From positions 10,177,501 to 10,241,500 of the forward strand of contig NZ_CP012670.1 of NCBI RefSeq assembly GCF_004135735.1: DNA of 64,000 nucleotides. The letters run 5' to 3'. The notes below the pieces were generated by a model, which was not told where the DNA came from, ran no database searches, and saw only the letters and a list, made by a program, of their open reading frames with translations. Positions 26,901 to 33,963 of the stretch are shown in pieces (the stretch's first letter is position 1; every line of letters starts with the position of its first letter). The translations under genes and the position numbers were made by a program. This DNA comes from Sorangium cellulosum (GTDB lineage Bacteria; Myxococcota_A; Polyangia; Polyangiales; Polyangiaceae).

Positions 26901-28019
26901 CCCGAGCCCGACACGCTCGGCGCCGCGGAGGGCCCTCTGCTGCGCGTGTGCGGCGAGGTGGTGCAGCGGCTTGCGCGCCCGGCAGTTCTCCCGCTGCGTG
27001 AGTGCCTCTGGCTCACCTGGCGGCTCTTCCAGTGGCTCTGTCTCCAGCTCGACGCGATCTCCCCCGACGCACGCCGCGATGGCATCCGGCGCCTCGTTGC
27101 ACAGGCACCGCCGCCGGCGGAGCCACGTGACGTCCTCGATCCCTTCGGCTTCGGTCGCGATCGCTTCGACCACCGCCTCGCTGCCGTGCTCCATGCGCTC
27201 AGCACCATGGAGGAGCTCGCGCTGGTTTTCCGGGGGCAGGAACCGGAACAGAACGCTCCTGAGCTGCGGAGCGTCTCCTCGCCGGCACTCGAAGACAAGC
27301 TGCTCACGCTTGCACGCGGTGTCCAATCAGGCCCGAAGCTCGGTTCGGTGCTCGAGTGGCACGCCCCTGGAAACATACCCGATCTCGCGCTCTACGCGCT
27401 CCTGCACCTGAATCGCGGACGTCTCGCCGACCTGAGCCTGGAAGCGCGTATGCGCCGGTTCGAAGCGCTCCCGGAGGATCTGCAAGCTCTGGAAAACTAT
27501 GATGAAGCGGCGTTCTGGTTCACGCGACGGGTCGTCCTCACTGCAGCCGATATCGCGGAGAAGTTGGCGCCCGAAGAACGCGCGCTCCTGGAGACGAAGC
27601 TGCGCGCGATGGTCGACAGCCCACGAGCTCGCGAGTTGCGCTGGTGGGGGTTCGTGCGTCTCTTCGCCGCCGGTGTGGATTCTCTGGAGAACGATGCGCG
27701 CGCCTTGACGATCGAGCACGCCAACGCCCCGTCGGCTCCCGCCGCATTCGGCTCCTACCTCCTCGGCGTGGCCGCGCGCGATCCGGCCCGCGTGGAGGAG
27801 GCAACCGAGGCCATGCTCGTCGCGGCGGGCGAGCGCGGCGCCGACGTGGTCGCGCTGGCTGCCGGTGCGCTCGGACGCCTCATGGTGCATGGCAAGCCCC
27901 CCGCCCAGAAGGTCGCGGGCTCCCTCTTGCTGCGGCTTGCGGAGCGCTCACCCTTCCGCGAAGATCCCCGCATGGACCAGGTGATCGGCGCCTTCGGCCT
28001 GCGGGAGGGCACGTCGTGA
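20943..28019 (+). CDS. Nitrilase-TPR giant protein
   Basis: A 2358-aa protein. Residues about 27-310 form a carbon-nitrogen hydrolase (nitrilase) domain with the full catalytic set: Glu116 in LVFPEYSIP, Lys185 in LIPKLHPAKP and Cys220 in GVLICLDHL. Family members cleave or form amide/nitrile C-N bonds; the substrate cannot be told. TPR-like helical repeats follow (about 500-1050: FDAGRYAEARERYRDML, GDLSRAEALLADKD). The last 1300 residues are mostly helical with segments (around 1140-1300) faintly like PIN-type folds in other large TPR proteins. There is no membrane segment. The ATG at 20943 has no obvious ribosome-binding site. The stop overlaps the next GTG, tying it to the ParA-type ATPase. 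It looks like a sensor/scaffold carrying an enzymatic head. Confidence 0.85.
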   Translation: MSNSLETLRKDGQASEGLRRAAAASHVRVGVVQLAYHPVVPIPRPSALEDPLGDPSREVSSLLPVGESSAPLHLQRLLKELRRRIREAYLAQTKRKVEAILDACRAWSVQILVFPEYSIPPALLENIAKAAPDTVVVAGTHFVDDDTLEQRHYEKLGSSADHDELLGCAVSPVLHGGRLLALIPKLHPAKPELRFLQPGQGWAPIDLPESIGGRLGVLICLDHLQRESEAHREQVGPHLSKCRLIAAPSLTGKHTLSEFDARALEDARRKGRPVLYADHALGGGSSIYVDEGRAYDPRIFPEHAGYLEPGEEGVVIADIDLSHQAAGASTRHASTSPILPYAAASLVYSGADRAYAAWYHRLVAALDAPEGNARQRLRAAKVFVAAEPPEIPSGVSARQRRLRRLVQEIEEESNLDRVRQLTREIVLPDEVLPLDGLRAALARGAADEIQRWVSEHQAGDFGPVVTRLREPWEKLERTAASWSERARRAADEVSATVRGGPKPFKESMLRQMLSTYEKDFDASQEQINQEASKLFDAGRYAEARERYRDMLQRSEEILDVAGDAASVELKQRASRCRLNLAAIALNMQEADEAKRLLATVDADLLSVKARLNLAEAAALVGDLSRAEALLADKDVLEDAEQRGRIAEIRQRIAIRRGEIPPDLSSSAPIQLDATMALLSRDDLAGAAEIGLAVLESSDDDTLTAALATIALTETLVRTIFENPPRAVLVPVGRRADIIAALEKRFGALRGRALPPATRRDLDHAEEAFRGVTYDDGQLGERYAAGDGNDREEAYDGRRRLAFRLAVDGRVDDALRALPADPDDHPWRERLSRVELLAVGGKLDRALDEALALVSDFPGRAPIEHITAQLCASQGRPEDALRHAEVAYEQLPGKGCRLLLAEQLLVNDRAEAAWELVKDLRDDRPRVLRTRAIAGEQTGRTEDAESAWRRYVERRPEDAPARVRHAQILFRLHRLEEAAAIAWRLYTDQRDRLDLDALYAVGSLQRLAGALDEEQARRIKEIAARVKERFPADARAEFLRLRLLLLLGELPEDREPIDYKRLVEAGFLQARPASELADFFQQRRAYTETVSLLARRGAVPTATALAASGTQLALFVTRILERRRFTTPGFLCPPVSLSDQLPALRLDGATILVSDLELLLLEVLDQTRALRSSLGPSGRLVLFRRAGERIREDFAKLRITANPKKLAELEALLRQIEYLPTLDADPGAPYDDRAAARKNGAAIVDEEVRIDAQRISPWAFLRYLHDDGCIDAAQRARIEPYLPGGPEATSPMPDPLPARILVPWYLIERLFQEDVLVSVFRAHRERFCIGPRTRAHFQLERDDRADTIRAEKLAERVHALLAEGWVQEEREPPVDGLPALRDPDQAWGEELVLEPLREMLAYRHAVLQNATWWRLSADFFGTNALGAPGLTDMLAWQSDDEYHALMDRVRPAAARDITIPALVRSLLDRGGDDDSRLLNLAELGFPDALAAAEMLRLERRYRGLDKSEPKRILDNQEWMAREPGHIGGEFARIRLAQTYAGCIFRAFCNDDGSAAVGRSAAEQAALARALLVRQETMTAASMSDSLAQTLQFLLLKLLDNPLAAWKRDDDGYVTDNEGAATRLWDVIREWTGENEARRAAHDRAIREAWLLLDKRGRDGALTMDALTLGFARPPEMSKPINIVSLVDAGEEALAILSATWKERPLQQRGVAVKQVDAQGRERLDFEQILQHGAAVLAADAAAASNARSISYGMTIPVHGGVLPVHVPVEAAFLRADPDDRRKIARQLKVLQGQHDGALYELLAEIERAPTNGSALREYARRSVTALFRLVRDDPPFIRAWSQTRGMSAGGERPRIHDLLTILSEPNEPLPASLSGVLQNRLDGFWSTREDRGVLFLVASEIPGFLSSAPIPWWLEHADEDYGQHVDVALNRLDHPDESPIARLAVDVTFLRLTAMRRPLVKVPGGEVDLREIFPARLARLLNKVSEPPEPDTLGAAEGPLLRVCGEVVQRLARPAVLPLRECLWLTWRLFQWLCLQLDAISPDARRDGIRRLVAQAPPPAEPRDVLDPFGFGRDRFDHRLAAVLHALSTMEELALVFRGQEPEQNAPELRSVSSPALEDKLLTLARGVQSGPKLGSVLEWHAPGNIPDLALYALLHLNRGRLADLSLEARMRRFEALPEDLQALENYDEAAFWFTRRVVLTAADIAEKLAPEERALLETKLRAMVDSPRARELRWWGFVRLFAAGVDSLENDARALTIEHANAPSAPAAFGSYLLGVAARDPARVEEATEAMLVAAGERGADVVALAAGALGRLMVHGKPPAQKVAGSLLLRLAERSPFREDPRMDQVIGAFGLREGTS

Positions 28020-29035
28020 GCAGGCGGACGATACGCCTGCATACCTTCTGCTCCGTCAAGGGCGGCGTGGGGAAGTCCACGCTCGCCACCGTCTGCGCCA
28101 AGCTCCTCGCCGCCCGTGGGCGCGTGCCCGTCCTTGTCGACTGCGATCTCACGGGCACGTCGCTGGCGGATGGTTTGCGCCTGCGCTCGCCCGCGGTGAC
28201 GCTGCTCGATGACGGATCGATCAACCTGGAAGCGCCGCCAACCGGGGAGATGCTCACGGTCGAGCAGACACGAGCGCTGCGCGCGCAGCGGCGGGACGCG
28301 TTGCGGCGCGACGGGCAGACGTGGAGGGACCGACCGCACCCGCCGCCCTACTTCAACGACCCGTTGAACTACGCGTTCCTCACCAGGCGGCCGGCGCGGG
28401 TGGACGCGCTGCTGTGGCGCCACGAGCGCGACGACCGCGTGCTCTACCTTCCGTCGTCGTCTACGCATGACGATGTGATCCAGAGCGTCGAGTGGTTCTT
28501 CGGGCAGCCGTTCGACTGGGCGAGGAGCCTCGCCTGGACTCTCGACGGGCTCGCGCAGCAGGTTCCAGCGCTCAGTGACGTGGTCGTCGACCTCCCGCCA
28601 GGGATCTGGGGCCTCCCGCACGAGGCGCTGGTGCTGGTATCGACCTTGCTCCGCGAAGAGCCGATGCCCGACGACTATCCGCCGTGGCACGCGGGACCGA
28701 TCCGATGGGTGCCGAATCCTTTCCTTGTCACGAGCCGCGATCCGAACGATATCCTGCCGGCGCTCGAGTACGTCGCACGGCAGCGGGCGCGGGTCTCGAC
28801 CCTCAAGCCGGTCGTGAACCGGGACACCGAGGGCTTGAACGCGCTTCGCTCGATGGCGCGAGCCCGTGTCGGCCCTCTCCTGGAGGCCGCGGGGCTCCAT
28901 GAGACCATCGAGCGCGTCGCGGAGATGTCGGGGCTGGCGCGGCTCTTCTGGGACGGAAACGTGACGGTCGACGAGACGGTTGACGAGGCGCTGCGAGAAG
29001 TCAGGAAGACGCTTCGACTGGAGGAGGAGCCATGA
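28016..29035 (+). CDS. ParA/MinD-type P-loop ATPase
   Basis: A 339-aa SIMIBI-class ATPase with the deviant Walker A motif SVKGGVGKST (Lys15, Lys20) and the Asp-containing VLVDCDLTGTSLAD of the ParA/MinD family. VVVDLPPGIWG serves as the Walker B-like segment. Such proteins dimerise around ATP and position or switch partner complexes. The GTG at 28016 overlaps the TGA of the nitrilase-TPR gene, and the stop overlaps the next ATG, so translation is coupled on both sides. No parB or chromosome-partition gene is nearby, so a role in this operon is more likely than plasmid or chromosome partitioning. Confidence 0.9.
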   Translation: MSRRTIRLHTFCSVKGGVGKSTLATVCAKLLAARGRVPVLVDCDLTGTSLADGLRLRSPAVTLLDDGSINLEAPPTGEMLTVEQTRALRAQRRDALRRDGQTWRDRPHPPPYFNDPLNYAFLTRRPARVDALLWRHERDDRVLYLPSSSTHDDVIQSVEWFFGQPFDWARSLAWTLDGLAQQVPALSDVVVDLPPGIWGLPHEALVLVSTLLREEPMPDDYPPWHAGPIRWVPNPFLVTSRDPNDILPALEYVARQRARVSTLKPVVNRDTEGLNALRSMARARVGPLLEAAGLHETIERVAEMSGLARLFWDGNVTVDETVDEALREVRKTLRLEEEP

Positions 29036-29475
29036 GCACGGCGACCGCTGAGCTGCTGATCGAGCGGCGGAGAGCGACGGAGCGCAGGATGAGCTGGAGC
29101 CTGTCACGGTCGAAACTGCTCTCTGCGAGCCAGACCTCCGCTGACGAGGCGCGCGCGGCGCTGCGCCGCCGGATCGACGCTCTAGAGGAGCAGACCGGGG
29201 CGCAGCACGATCGCATCGCCGCGCTGATGCACGAGCGGAACGCGCGACCGGACGACGACGATGTCGCGGCGCGGCTCCAGCTGGCGCTCGACGAGCTCCT
29301 GGAGATGCAGCGCGAGTACGCCGAGCTAATGTCGGCGTATTACTGCCCGACACGCCCGGCGCCGTCCGAAGACGCCCTCCATCTGCTGGAAGAAGCGAGA
29401 GGAATCCTGAAGAAGTATGAAGATCTTGCCTCCCGTGACCAGACCGCCGACGACTCCCTTCTCCCGAAGCCATGA
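29032..29475 (+). CDS. Small coiled-coil protein of the GHKL operon
   Basis: A 147-aa, highly charged, helical protein. Heptad-like segments (RRRIDALEEQTGAQHDRIAAL and LQLALDELLEMQREYAELM) predict coiled coils at about 40-65 and 80-105. There is no signal peptide and no known domain. The ATG lies in an ATGA overlap with the ParA-type ATPase stop, and the 3' end overlaps the HNH gene by about 59 bp. Its size and position suggest an adaptor between the ATPase and the nuclease, but this is inference. Confidence 0.8.
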   Translation: MSTATAELLIERRRATERRMSWSLSRSKLLSASQTSADEARAALRRRIDALEEQTGAQHDRIAALMHERNARPDDDDVAARLQLALDELLEMQREYAELMSAYYCPTRPAPSEDALHLLEEARGILKKYEDLASRDQTADDSLLPKP

Positions 29476-30169
29476 TCCTGCGCCGGCGCGGTCGCAGCGC
29501 GGCTATCACGCCTTCCGTCCTTGCCTGCGGTGGGAGTTCGGCTTCACTTGCGCCCTTTGCATGCTGCACGAGGCGGACCTCATCGAATACGGGATAGGCT
29601 CGACGGGCCTTACCACCGTGGAGCATGTCGTCCCTCAGAGCGAGGACGCTGGGCAGTCCAACACCTATGCGAACTGCCTGTACGCGTGTCGCTGGTGCAA
29701 CCGTTCGAGGTCGAAGCTACCGCTGCACGACGGGAGCGGGAACGTCCTTTTGAATCCGACGACGAGCGCCTGGGCGGATCATTTCGAGGTGCGGGACGAC
29801 AAGCTGTCTCCGAAGACCGGCAGCGGTAAGTACACGGAGGTGGCTTACAGCATCAACGACCCGTTCAAGGTCCAAAGGAGGGCCGCGAGGCGCAAACTCA
29901 TCGAGCGCTGCCGCACGCTGGTTCTTGAGGCACCTGCCGAGATCGAGAGATTGTCGCGTGTTGTCGGACACCTGGCCGCGTCCGACGCGCTGGACGAGGC
30001 GGAGGTGGTACGCAGCCTCGCGCGGCGCCTCAACGAACAGGTGGCTCTCGCGCGGCAGGCGCTCGAGCGTTATCAAGGGGTGCCGGTCGACGCCGACAAG
30101 GCGTGCCGCTGTCGGCTCGAGCCGACGATGCCTCCGCAGGTCGCCGAGCAGCTCATCGCGCTCTGCTGA
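29417..30169 (+). CDS. HNH endonuclease
   Basis: A 250-aa protein with a complete HNH beta-beta-alpha metal motif: CALC (C45, C48), VEHVVPQS (E69, H70), then YANCLYACRWCN (C91, C94, N95). The pattern of C-x2-C, EH-x-x-P-x-S and C-x2-CN matches HNH nucleases found beside ATPases in defence modules such as PtuB of Septu. A helical C-terminal region (about 150-250) follows. The ATG at 29417 lies inside the coiled-coil gene, giving a 59-bp overlap; no later in-frame start would keep the zinc cysteines. It is the last gene of the operon and the clearest candidate effector, probably cutting DNA when released by the ATPase partners. Confidence 0.9.
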   Translation: MKILPPVTRPPTTPFSRSHDPAPARSQRGYHAFRPCLRWEFGFTCALCMLHEADLIEYGIGSTGLTTVEHVVPQSEDAGQSNTYANCLYACRWCNRSRSKLPLHDGSGNVLLNPTTSAWADHFEVRDDKLSPKTGSGKYTEVAYSINDPFKVQRRAARRKLIERCRTLVLEAPAEIERLSRVVGHLAASDALDEAEVVRSLARRLNEQVALARQALERYQGVPVDADKACRCRLEPTMPPQVAEQLIALC

Positions 30170-30349
30170 GGCAGCTGGCCTGAGGAGCGCTCCCGTCCAG
30201 GGTACGCTTCCGCTCGCCCGGCGAGCGCGGCCTCCCAGCGGGGGGTGGCCTCGTTTGGGGGCTCACCTCCCAGCGGGGGTGACCGCGCCCCAGGGGGAAG
30301 GGGCACCGCTCGCCCGCAGCCCGCGGGCGGCTTGACCGCCTTCCCGTCG

Positions 30350-31074
30350 ATGCACCAGGACCTCCTCGATCTCCTCCTCGCCCTCGGCCGCGTGCCGCAG
30401 GATCCGCGCTGGCACCCCGAGGGCATCGCCCCCGACGTTTACGTCCTGCCCGGGGTGGAACGCTCCACGCGGGTGGGCGTGTGGAAGGTCTGGGAGATGG
30501 GGCTCGTGCCCTCGTTTGCATTCGAGATCGTCTCGCGTGACATCGACAAGGACTACATCAACTCGCCCGCCAAGTACGCGCGGCTCGGGGTCGAGGAGCT
30601 CGTCGTCTTCGATCCGGACTATCAGGAGAGCCGCTCGGGGGTGCGATGGCAGATCTTACGCCGGACGAAGCGCGGCCTCCTGCGGGTTGAGAGCACGGAC
30701 GCGGATCGGATCCGCTCGCGGGTGCTCGGATACCACCTCCGCGTGGTCGGAGAGGACGGCAAGGTGCGGTGCGGATCGCTTACGGCGCTAACGGGGGGAC
30801 GCTGCTCCCGACCGACGCCGAGGTGGAGCGGCAGCGCGCCGAGGCGGAGCGGCAGGGCCTGGCCGAGGCGCTCGAAGCCGAGCGCCGCGCCCGCGAGGCG
30901 ATCGAGGCAGAGCTCGCCCGGCTCCAGAGCCTACAGCCCGCGCCACCAGGCGGCCCCGACCCCGCAAAGCCAAGCGCTGAGGGAGACGCCCGCCCGTCGC
31001 GGACGCTTCCGGACGCAGCTCAGGGCTGTGGCGAGCTGCGCGTCAGGTCGTGCTCGGAGAGGGCGCGTTGGTAA
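30350..31074 (+). pseudogene. Uma2-family nuclease-like gene, frameshifted
   Basis: From ATG 30350 the frame encodes a Uma2/DUF820 protein of the PD-(D/E)XK fold: IAPDVYVLPGVERSTR, FAFEIVSRDIDKDY, YARLGVEELVVFDP and YHLRVVGEDGKVR. Near 30770 homology shifts to another frame (RIAYGANGGTLLPTDAEVERQRAEAERQ), the usual coiled C-terminus, consistent with loss of a single base (GTGCGG-TGCGGATC instead of GTGCGGCTGCGGATC). The N-terminal strand region also looks shortened. Uma2 genes are abundant and unstable in myxobacterial genomes. The 180 bp between the HNH gene and this one contain only GC-rich repeats. A real second start within the shifted frame cannot be excluded. Confidence 0.7.
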
Positions 31075-31342
31075 AGGAGGCCGGCTTGCTGCGCGAGGAA
31101 GTGTGGCACGGCGAACCGACGTGGCGGGATCGCGAGCGTCGCGACGCGTCGTTCATCGGTCGAAAGAGCGGGTCGAGCGCGGCGCAGAGCGCGAAGGGGG
31201 CGCATCGGCGTGGCGCGGGCACACGTCACCTTCCGGGCGTTGGTTTGGCCCGGGATGTTCTTGCGGCGACGCGGCGTCCCCAGGCGTCTTGCGGCGCAGG
31301 ACGATGCTCTTTCAGTACGGCGGCCCTCGGTTGGGTGAGCGA

Positions 31343-32071
31343 TCTGATCTCGCTCGCGCCGCGCTTCGACGAGCTGCCGCCGTTCGCCCGGAGCCACCAC
31401 CATCGGCCTCGACGAGGTCGCGCGCGCGGCGTGCTTCGAGGTCACGCCGCTCGAGCCGTGGGCCGGCGCGCGGGCGGGCGAGCCTGTCGCGTACGGCGAG
31501 ATGGGATTGCTCGTGCCGGAGCGCGCCGGCGCGGCGAAGATCGCGGTGCACGTGGGGCGCCGCCCGCTGTGCGCGATCGACGCCGGCGAGGGGTGACCGC
31601 TGTGCGCGGCGATCAACGACGACGCGCTCGCGCTGAACGACACCTTCGACGGGCTTGAGCGCGGACGCGGAGCGGCTCCGGCGGGCGGTGCGCGAGACCG
31701 TGGCGCGGTGGCTACGCGTCGAGCTCGCGCCGCCCGCGGACACGCTCGCGACCCGGTGGATCGACGTGGTGCAGGGCTGGCAGCGGCTCCAGCTGGTGAT
31801 CGGCGTGCTCTGGCTGCCCGCGCAGCGGCCGCGCGCGCCGCGGGACGTGACGGTGACGATCTCCGACACGTGGCGCCGCCCGCCGCGGTCGCCGCCGGCA
31901 GGGCCTGCGCGGGCGGGCTGCGCGGCGCGTTCACGCCGCGCGAGCTGCGCGTCGAGCGCGACGCGGGCGGCGTGATCGGGCTGCCGCCGATCGAGGGCAT
32001 GCTCCTCGTCTGATCGCCGGGCGGGCGCTGGGATGCGATCGCGGAGCTCGCGATGCAGGCCGTCACATCCA
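31343..32071 (+). pseudogene. Decayed partial copy of the second GHKL-like gene
   Basis: This stretch closely matches parts of the 1897-aa GHKL-like gene (about 18828-18880, then about 19188-19850). It opens with LISLAPRFDELPPFARSH and then jumps about 300 bp of parent sequence to IGLDEVAR. A TGG-to-TGA change creates a stop at about 31596, a 5-bp deletion shifts the frame near 31656, and another TGG-to-TGA change occurs near 32012. It cannot be translated as one protein. It shows that the operon or part of it was once duplicated, and that the intact copy at 15104-20797 is the retained version. Confidence 0.85.
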
Positions 32072-32194
32072 TGGCTCTCCCTCTATCCCTTGCGCCCCTT
32101 GCGGTTTCTCTTAGTCCCGCATCTGTACGCGCTCAGCTCGCTCACCGCTGCCGCCCGCGTTGCCGGTCCGCGGGCGCCGCGCAACGCTTTCCCC

Positions 32195-32803
32195 GTGGGC
32201 ACCGTCTTCACCGTGGGTCATGGCACGCGCAGCCTGGAAGAGCTCGTCGAGCTCCTGGGCGAGGGGCCGGCCGACACGCTGGTCGACGTCCGGAGGTTCC
32301 CGGGATCGAGCCGGTCGCCGCACCTGTCGCGCGACGCGCTCGCCCGCGCGCTGCCGCCGCTCGGGGTGACCTACGTCTTCCGCGGCGACTCCCTCGGCGG
32401 CCGGCGGTCCGGGCGGGAGGGCTCGCCCCACCTCGCCTGGGAGAACGCGAGCTTCCGGGCCTACGCCGATCACATGGAGACCGACGCCTTCCAGCGCGCG
32501 CTCGCCGAGCTCGAGGCGGAAGCCCGGGCCGGCCGGCGCATGGCCCTGATGTGCGCCGAGACGCTCTGGTGGCGGTGCCACCGCCGCCTCATCGCCGACG
32601 CCCTCGTGGCGCGCGGGCTCCCGGTCGTCCACCTGCTCGGCCGCGGCGCCCGCGCCCCGCACACGCTGAACCCTGCCGCCCGGATCGACGGCGCCGGCCA
32701 CCTCGTCTACGACCTCGGCGCCCAGCGCGCGCTGCCCCTCGGCGACGCCGCGGCCCCCGGCGGCCGTCGCGGCGGACGCACGGGCGCGCGCCACGGCCGC
32801 TGA
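32195..32803 (+). CDS. DUF488 family protein
   Basis: A 202-aa DUF488 protein. The N-terminus FTVGHGTRSLEELVELL, then LVDVRRFPGSSRSPHL, and the signature CAETLWWRCHRRLIADAL with its Cys and His are all present, and length fits the family. The biochemical role is unknown; the conserved Cys/Arg/His cluster suggests a catalytic or nucleic-acid-related activity. The GTG at 32195 is the closest start to the conserved beginning. Upstream lies the GHKL pseudogene and downstream a palindromic repeat element, so it appears to be a single-gene unit. Confidence 0.9.
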   Translation: MGTVFTVGHGTRSLEELVELLGEGPADTLVDVRRFPGSSRSPHLSRDALARALPPLGVTYVFRGDSLGGRRSGREGSPHLAWENASFRAYADHMETDAFQRALAELEAEARAGRRMALMCAETLWWRCHRRLIADALVARGLPVVHLLGRGARAPHTLNPAARIDGAGHLVYDLGAQRALPLGDAAAPGGRRGGRTGARHGR

Positions 32804-32820
32804 CCGCCGCGCTGGCATCA

Positions 32821-33022
32821 GAGGAGGTGGGGGAGCTCGGGGGGCTCACCGGAGGGGCTGGAGTGCAGGCGAGCCACGACAGGGGCTCGCCGGAACGCAA
32901 GCCCCGGAGGTGAGCCCCCCGAGCTCCCCCACCTCCCGCCGCCCGGAGGTGAGCCCCCCGAGCTCCCCCACCTCCCGCCGCCCGGAAGTGAACCCCCCGA
33001 GCTCCCCCACCTCCCGCCGCCG
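32821..33022. repeat. Palindromic intergenic element, copy A, with 3 x 39-bp repeat
   Basis: A GC-rich element whose core (about 32849-32910) is the reverse complement of the core of the element at about 39060-39135; shared blocks are GGGGCTTGCGTTCCGGCGAG and TGGCTCGCCT. It is flanked by inverted arms GAGGTGGGGGAGCTCGGGG and CCCCGAGCTCCCCCACCTC. The right arm is amplified into three 39-bp units (from about 32907 to 33020). It resembles a non-autonomous MITE/REP-like hairpin and may also terminate transcription. Confidence 0.8.
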
Positions 33023-33063
33023 GAGGGGTGCCCCGTCGCCGGGTCCTGTGCTCCACTGCGCGC

Positions 33064-33732
33064 ATGGACCTGGGCGGCCCCGAACGGATGGCGGAGCGGA
33101 TCGCGGCGTTGCTCGCCGGTCGCGAGGCGAGCCTCCCCGCCCGCGCCCCCGCGGCGCTCGCGCGCTGGATCGAGCTCGTCGCGGCGTGGAACGCGAAGGT
33201 CGACCTGACCGCGGCGCGGAGCGCCGACGAGCTCGCCGACCTCATGCTCGCGGACGCGCGGCTCCTCTCCGAGCACGTGCCCGAGGGCCGGCGCGTGGTC
33301 GACGTCGGCACCGGGGCGGGCGCGCCCGGCCTGCCGCTCGCCCTCCTGCGGCCCGACCTGGAGATGACGCTGGTCGAGCCGCTCCAGAAGCGCGTGGCCT
33401 TCCTGCGGACGGCGACCGGCACCCTGGTCCAGCAAGGCGAGCTCGCGCGGGCGCCCAGGGTCGAGCGCGCGCGCGGCGAGGACCTGGTGCGCGCGGGGCG
33501 ATCGTTCGAGGTGGCGATCTCCCGCGCGACGCTCGCCCCGGAGGCGTGGCTGCCCCTCGGCGCGGCGCTCACGGCGGGGGAGCCTCCGGCGCGCCGCGAG
33601 GTCTGGGTCCTGCTCGCCCGCGACGAGCCGCCGTCGCTCCCCGGCTGGGCGCCCGCGGGCGACCACCGGTATCGCTGGCCGCTCACCGGCGCGGAGCGGA
33701 GGGCCGTGCGGTATGTTCCAGTGATCACGTAA
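33064..33732 (+). CDS. rsmG: RsmG-type 16S rRNA (guanine-N7) methyltransferase
   Basis: A 222-aa SAM-dependent methyltransferase of the RsmG/GidB family, which methylates N7 of G527 in 16S rRNA. Visible features are the N-terminal helix ALARWIELVAAWNAKVDLTAAR, the SAM-binding loop VVDVGTGAGAPGLPLALLRP, the acidic end of strand two (MTLVEPLQKRVAFL) and the SRATLAPEAWL segment (family S/T-RA). The ATG at 33064 matches family length. In many bacteria rsmG sits beside mnmG and parAB; here it stands alone between repeats. The GTGAGAPG loop differs slightly from the common GTGGGFPG. Confidence 0.88.
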   Translation: MDLGGPERMAERIAALLAGREASLPARAPAALARWIELVAAWNAKVDLTAARSADELADLMLADARLLSEHVPEGRRVVDVGTGAGAPGLPLALLRPDLEMTLVEPLQKRVAFLRTATGTLVQQGELARAPRVERARGEDLVRAGRSFEVAISRATLAPEAWLPLGAALTAGEPPARREVWVLLARDEPPSLPGWAPAGDHRYRWPLTGAERRAVRYVPVIT

Positions 33733-33963
33733 TTGGCCTGAACTCCTGTCCGGGAATCCCCTGAAGGAGATCGAGAGACCACTCGACTGCCATTCTGCAG
33801 CGCGGCGCCCCCCCCCTGCCGCGCTGTCGGCTTCCACGGGGGCGCGATTCGAGCGAGCCGCGGTCTGTCCGGTGTAGCGGAGCCGCACCGATTCCGTTAC
33901 TGTCGGTAAACCACATGAAGGCGCGCCCCCGGTGGGCAGGGCCTCCTGGCTCGGGAGACAGCG

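Noticed and set aside
28016-29035. Chromosome or plasmid partition ParA
   Set aside because: There is no ParB gene or parS-like palindrome nearby, and overlaps on both sides tie it to the GHKL operon.
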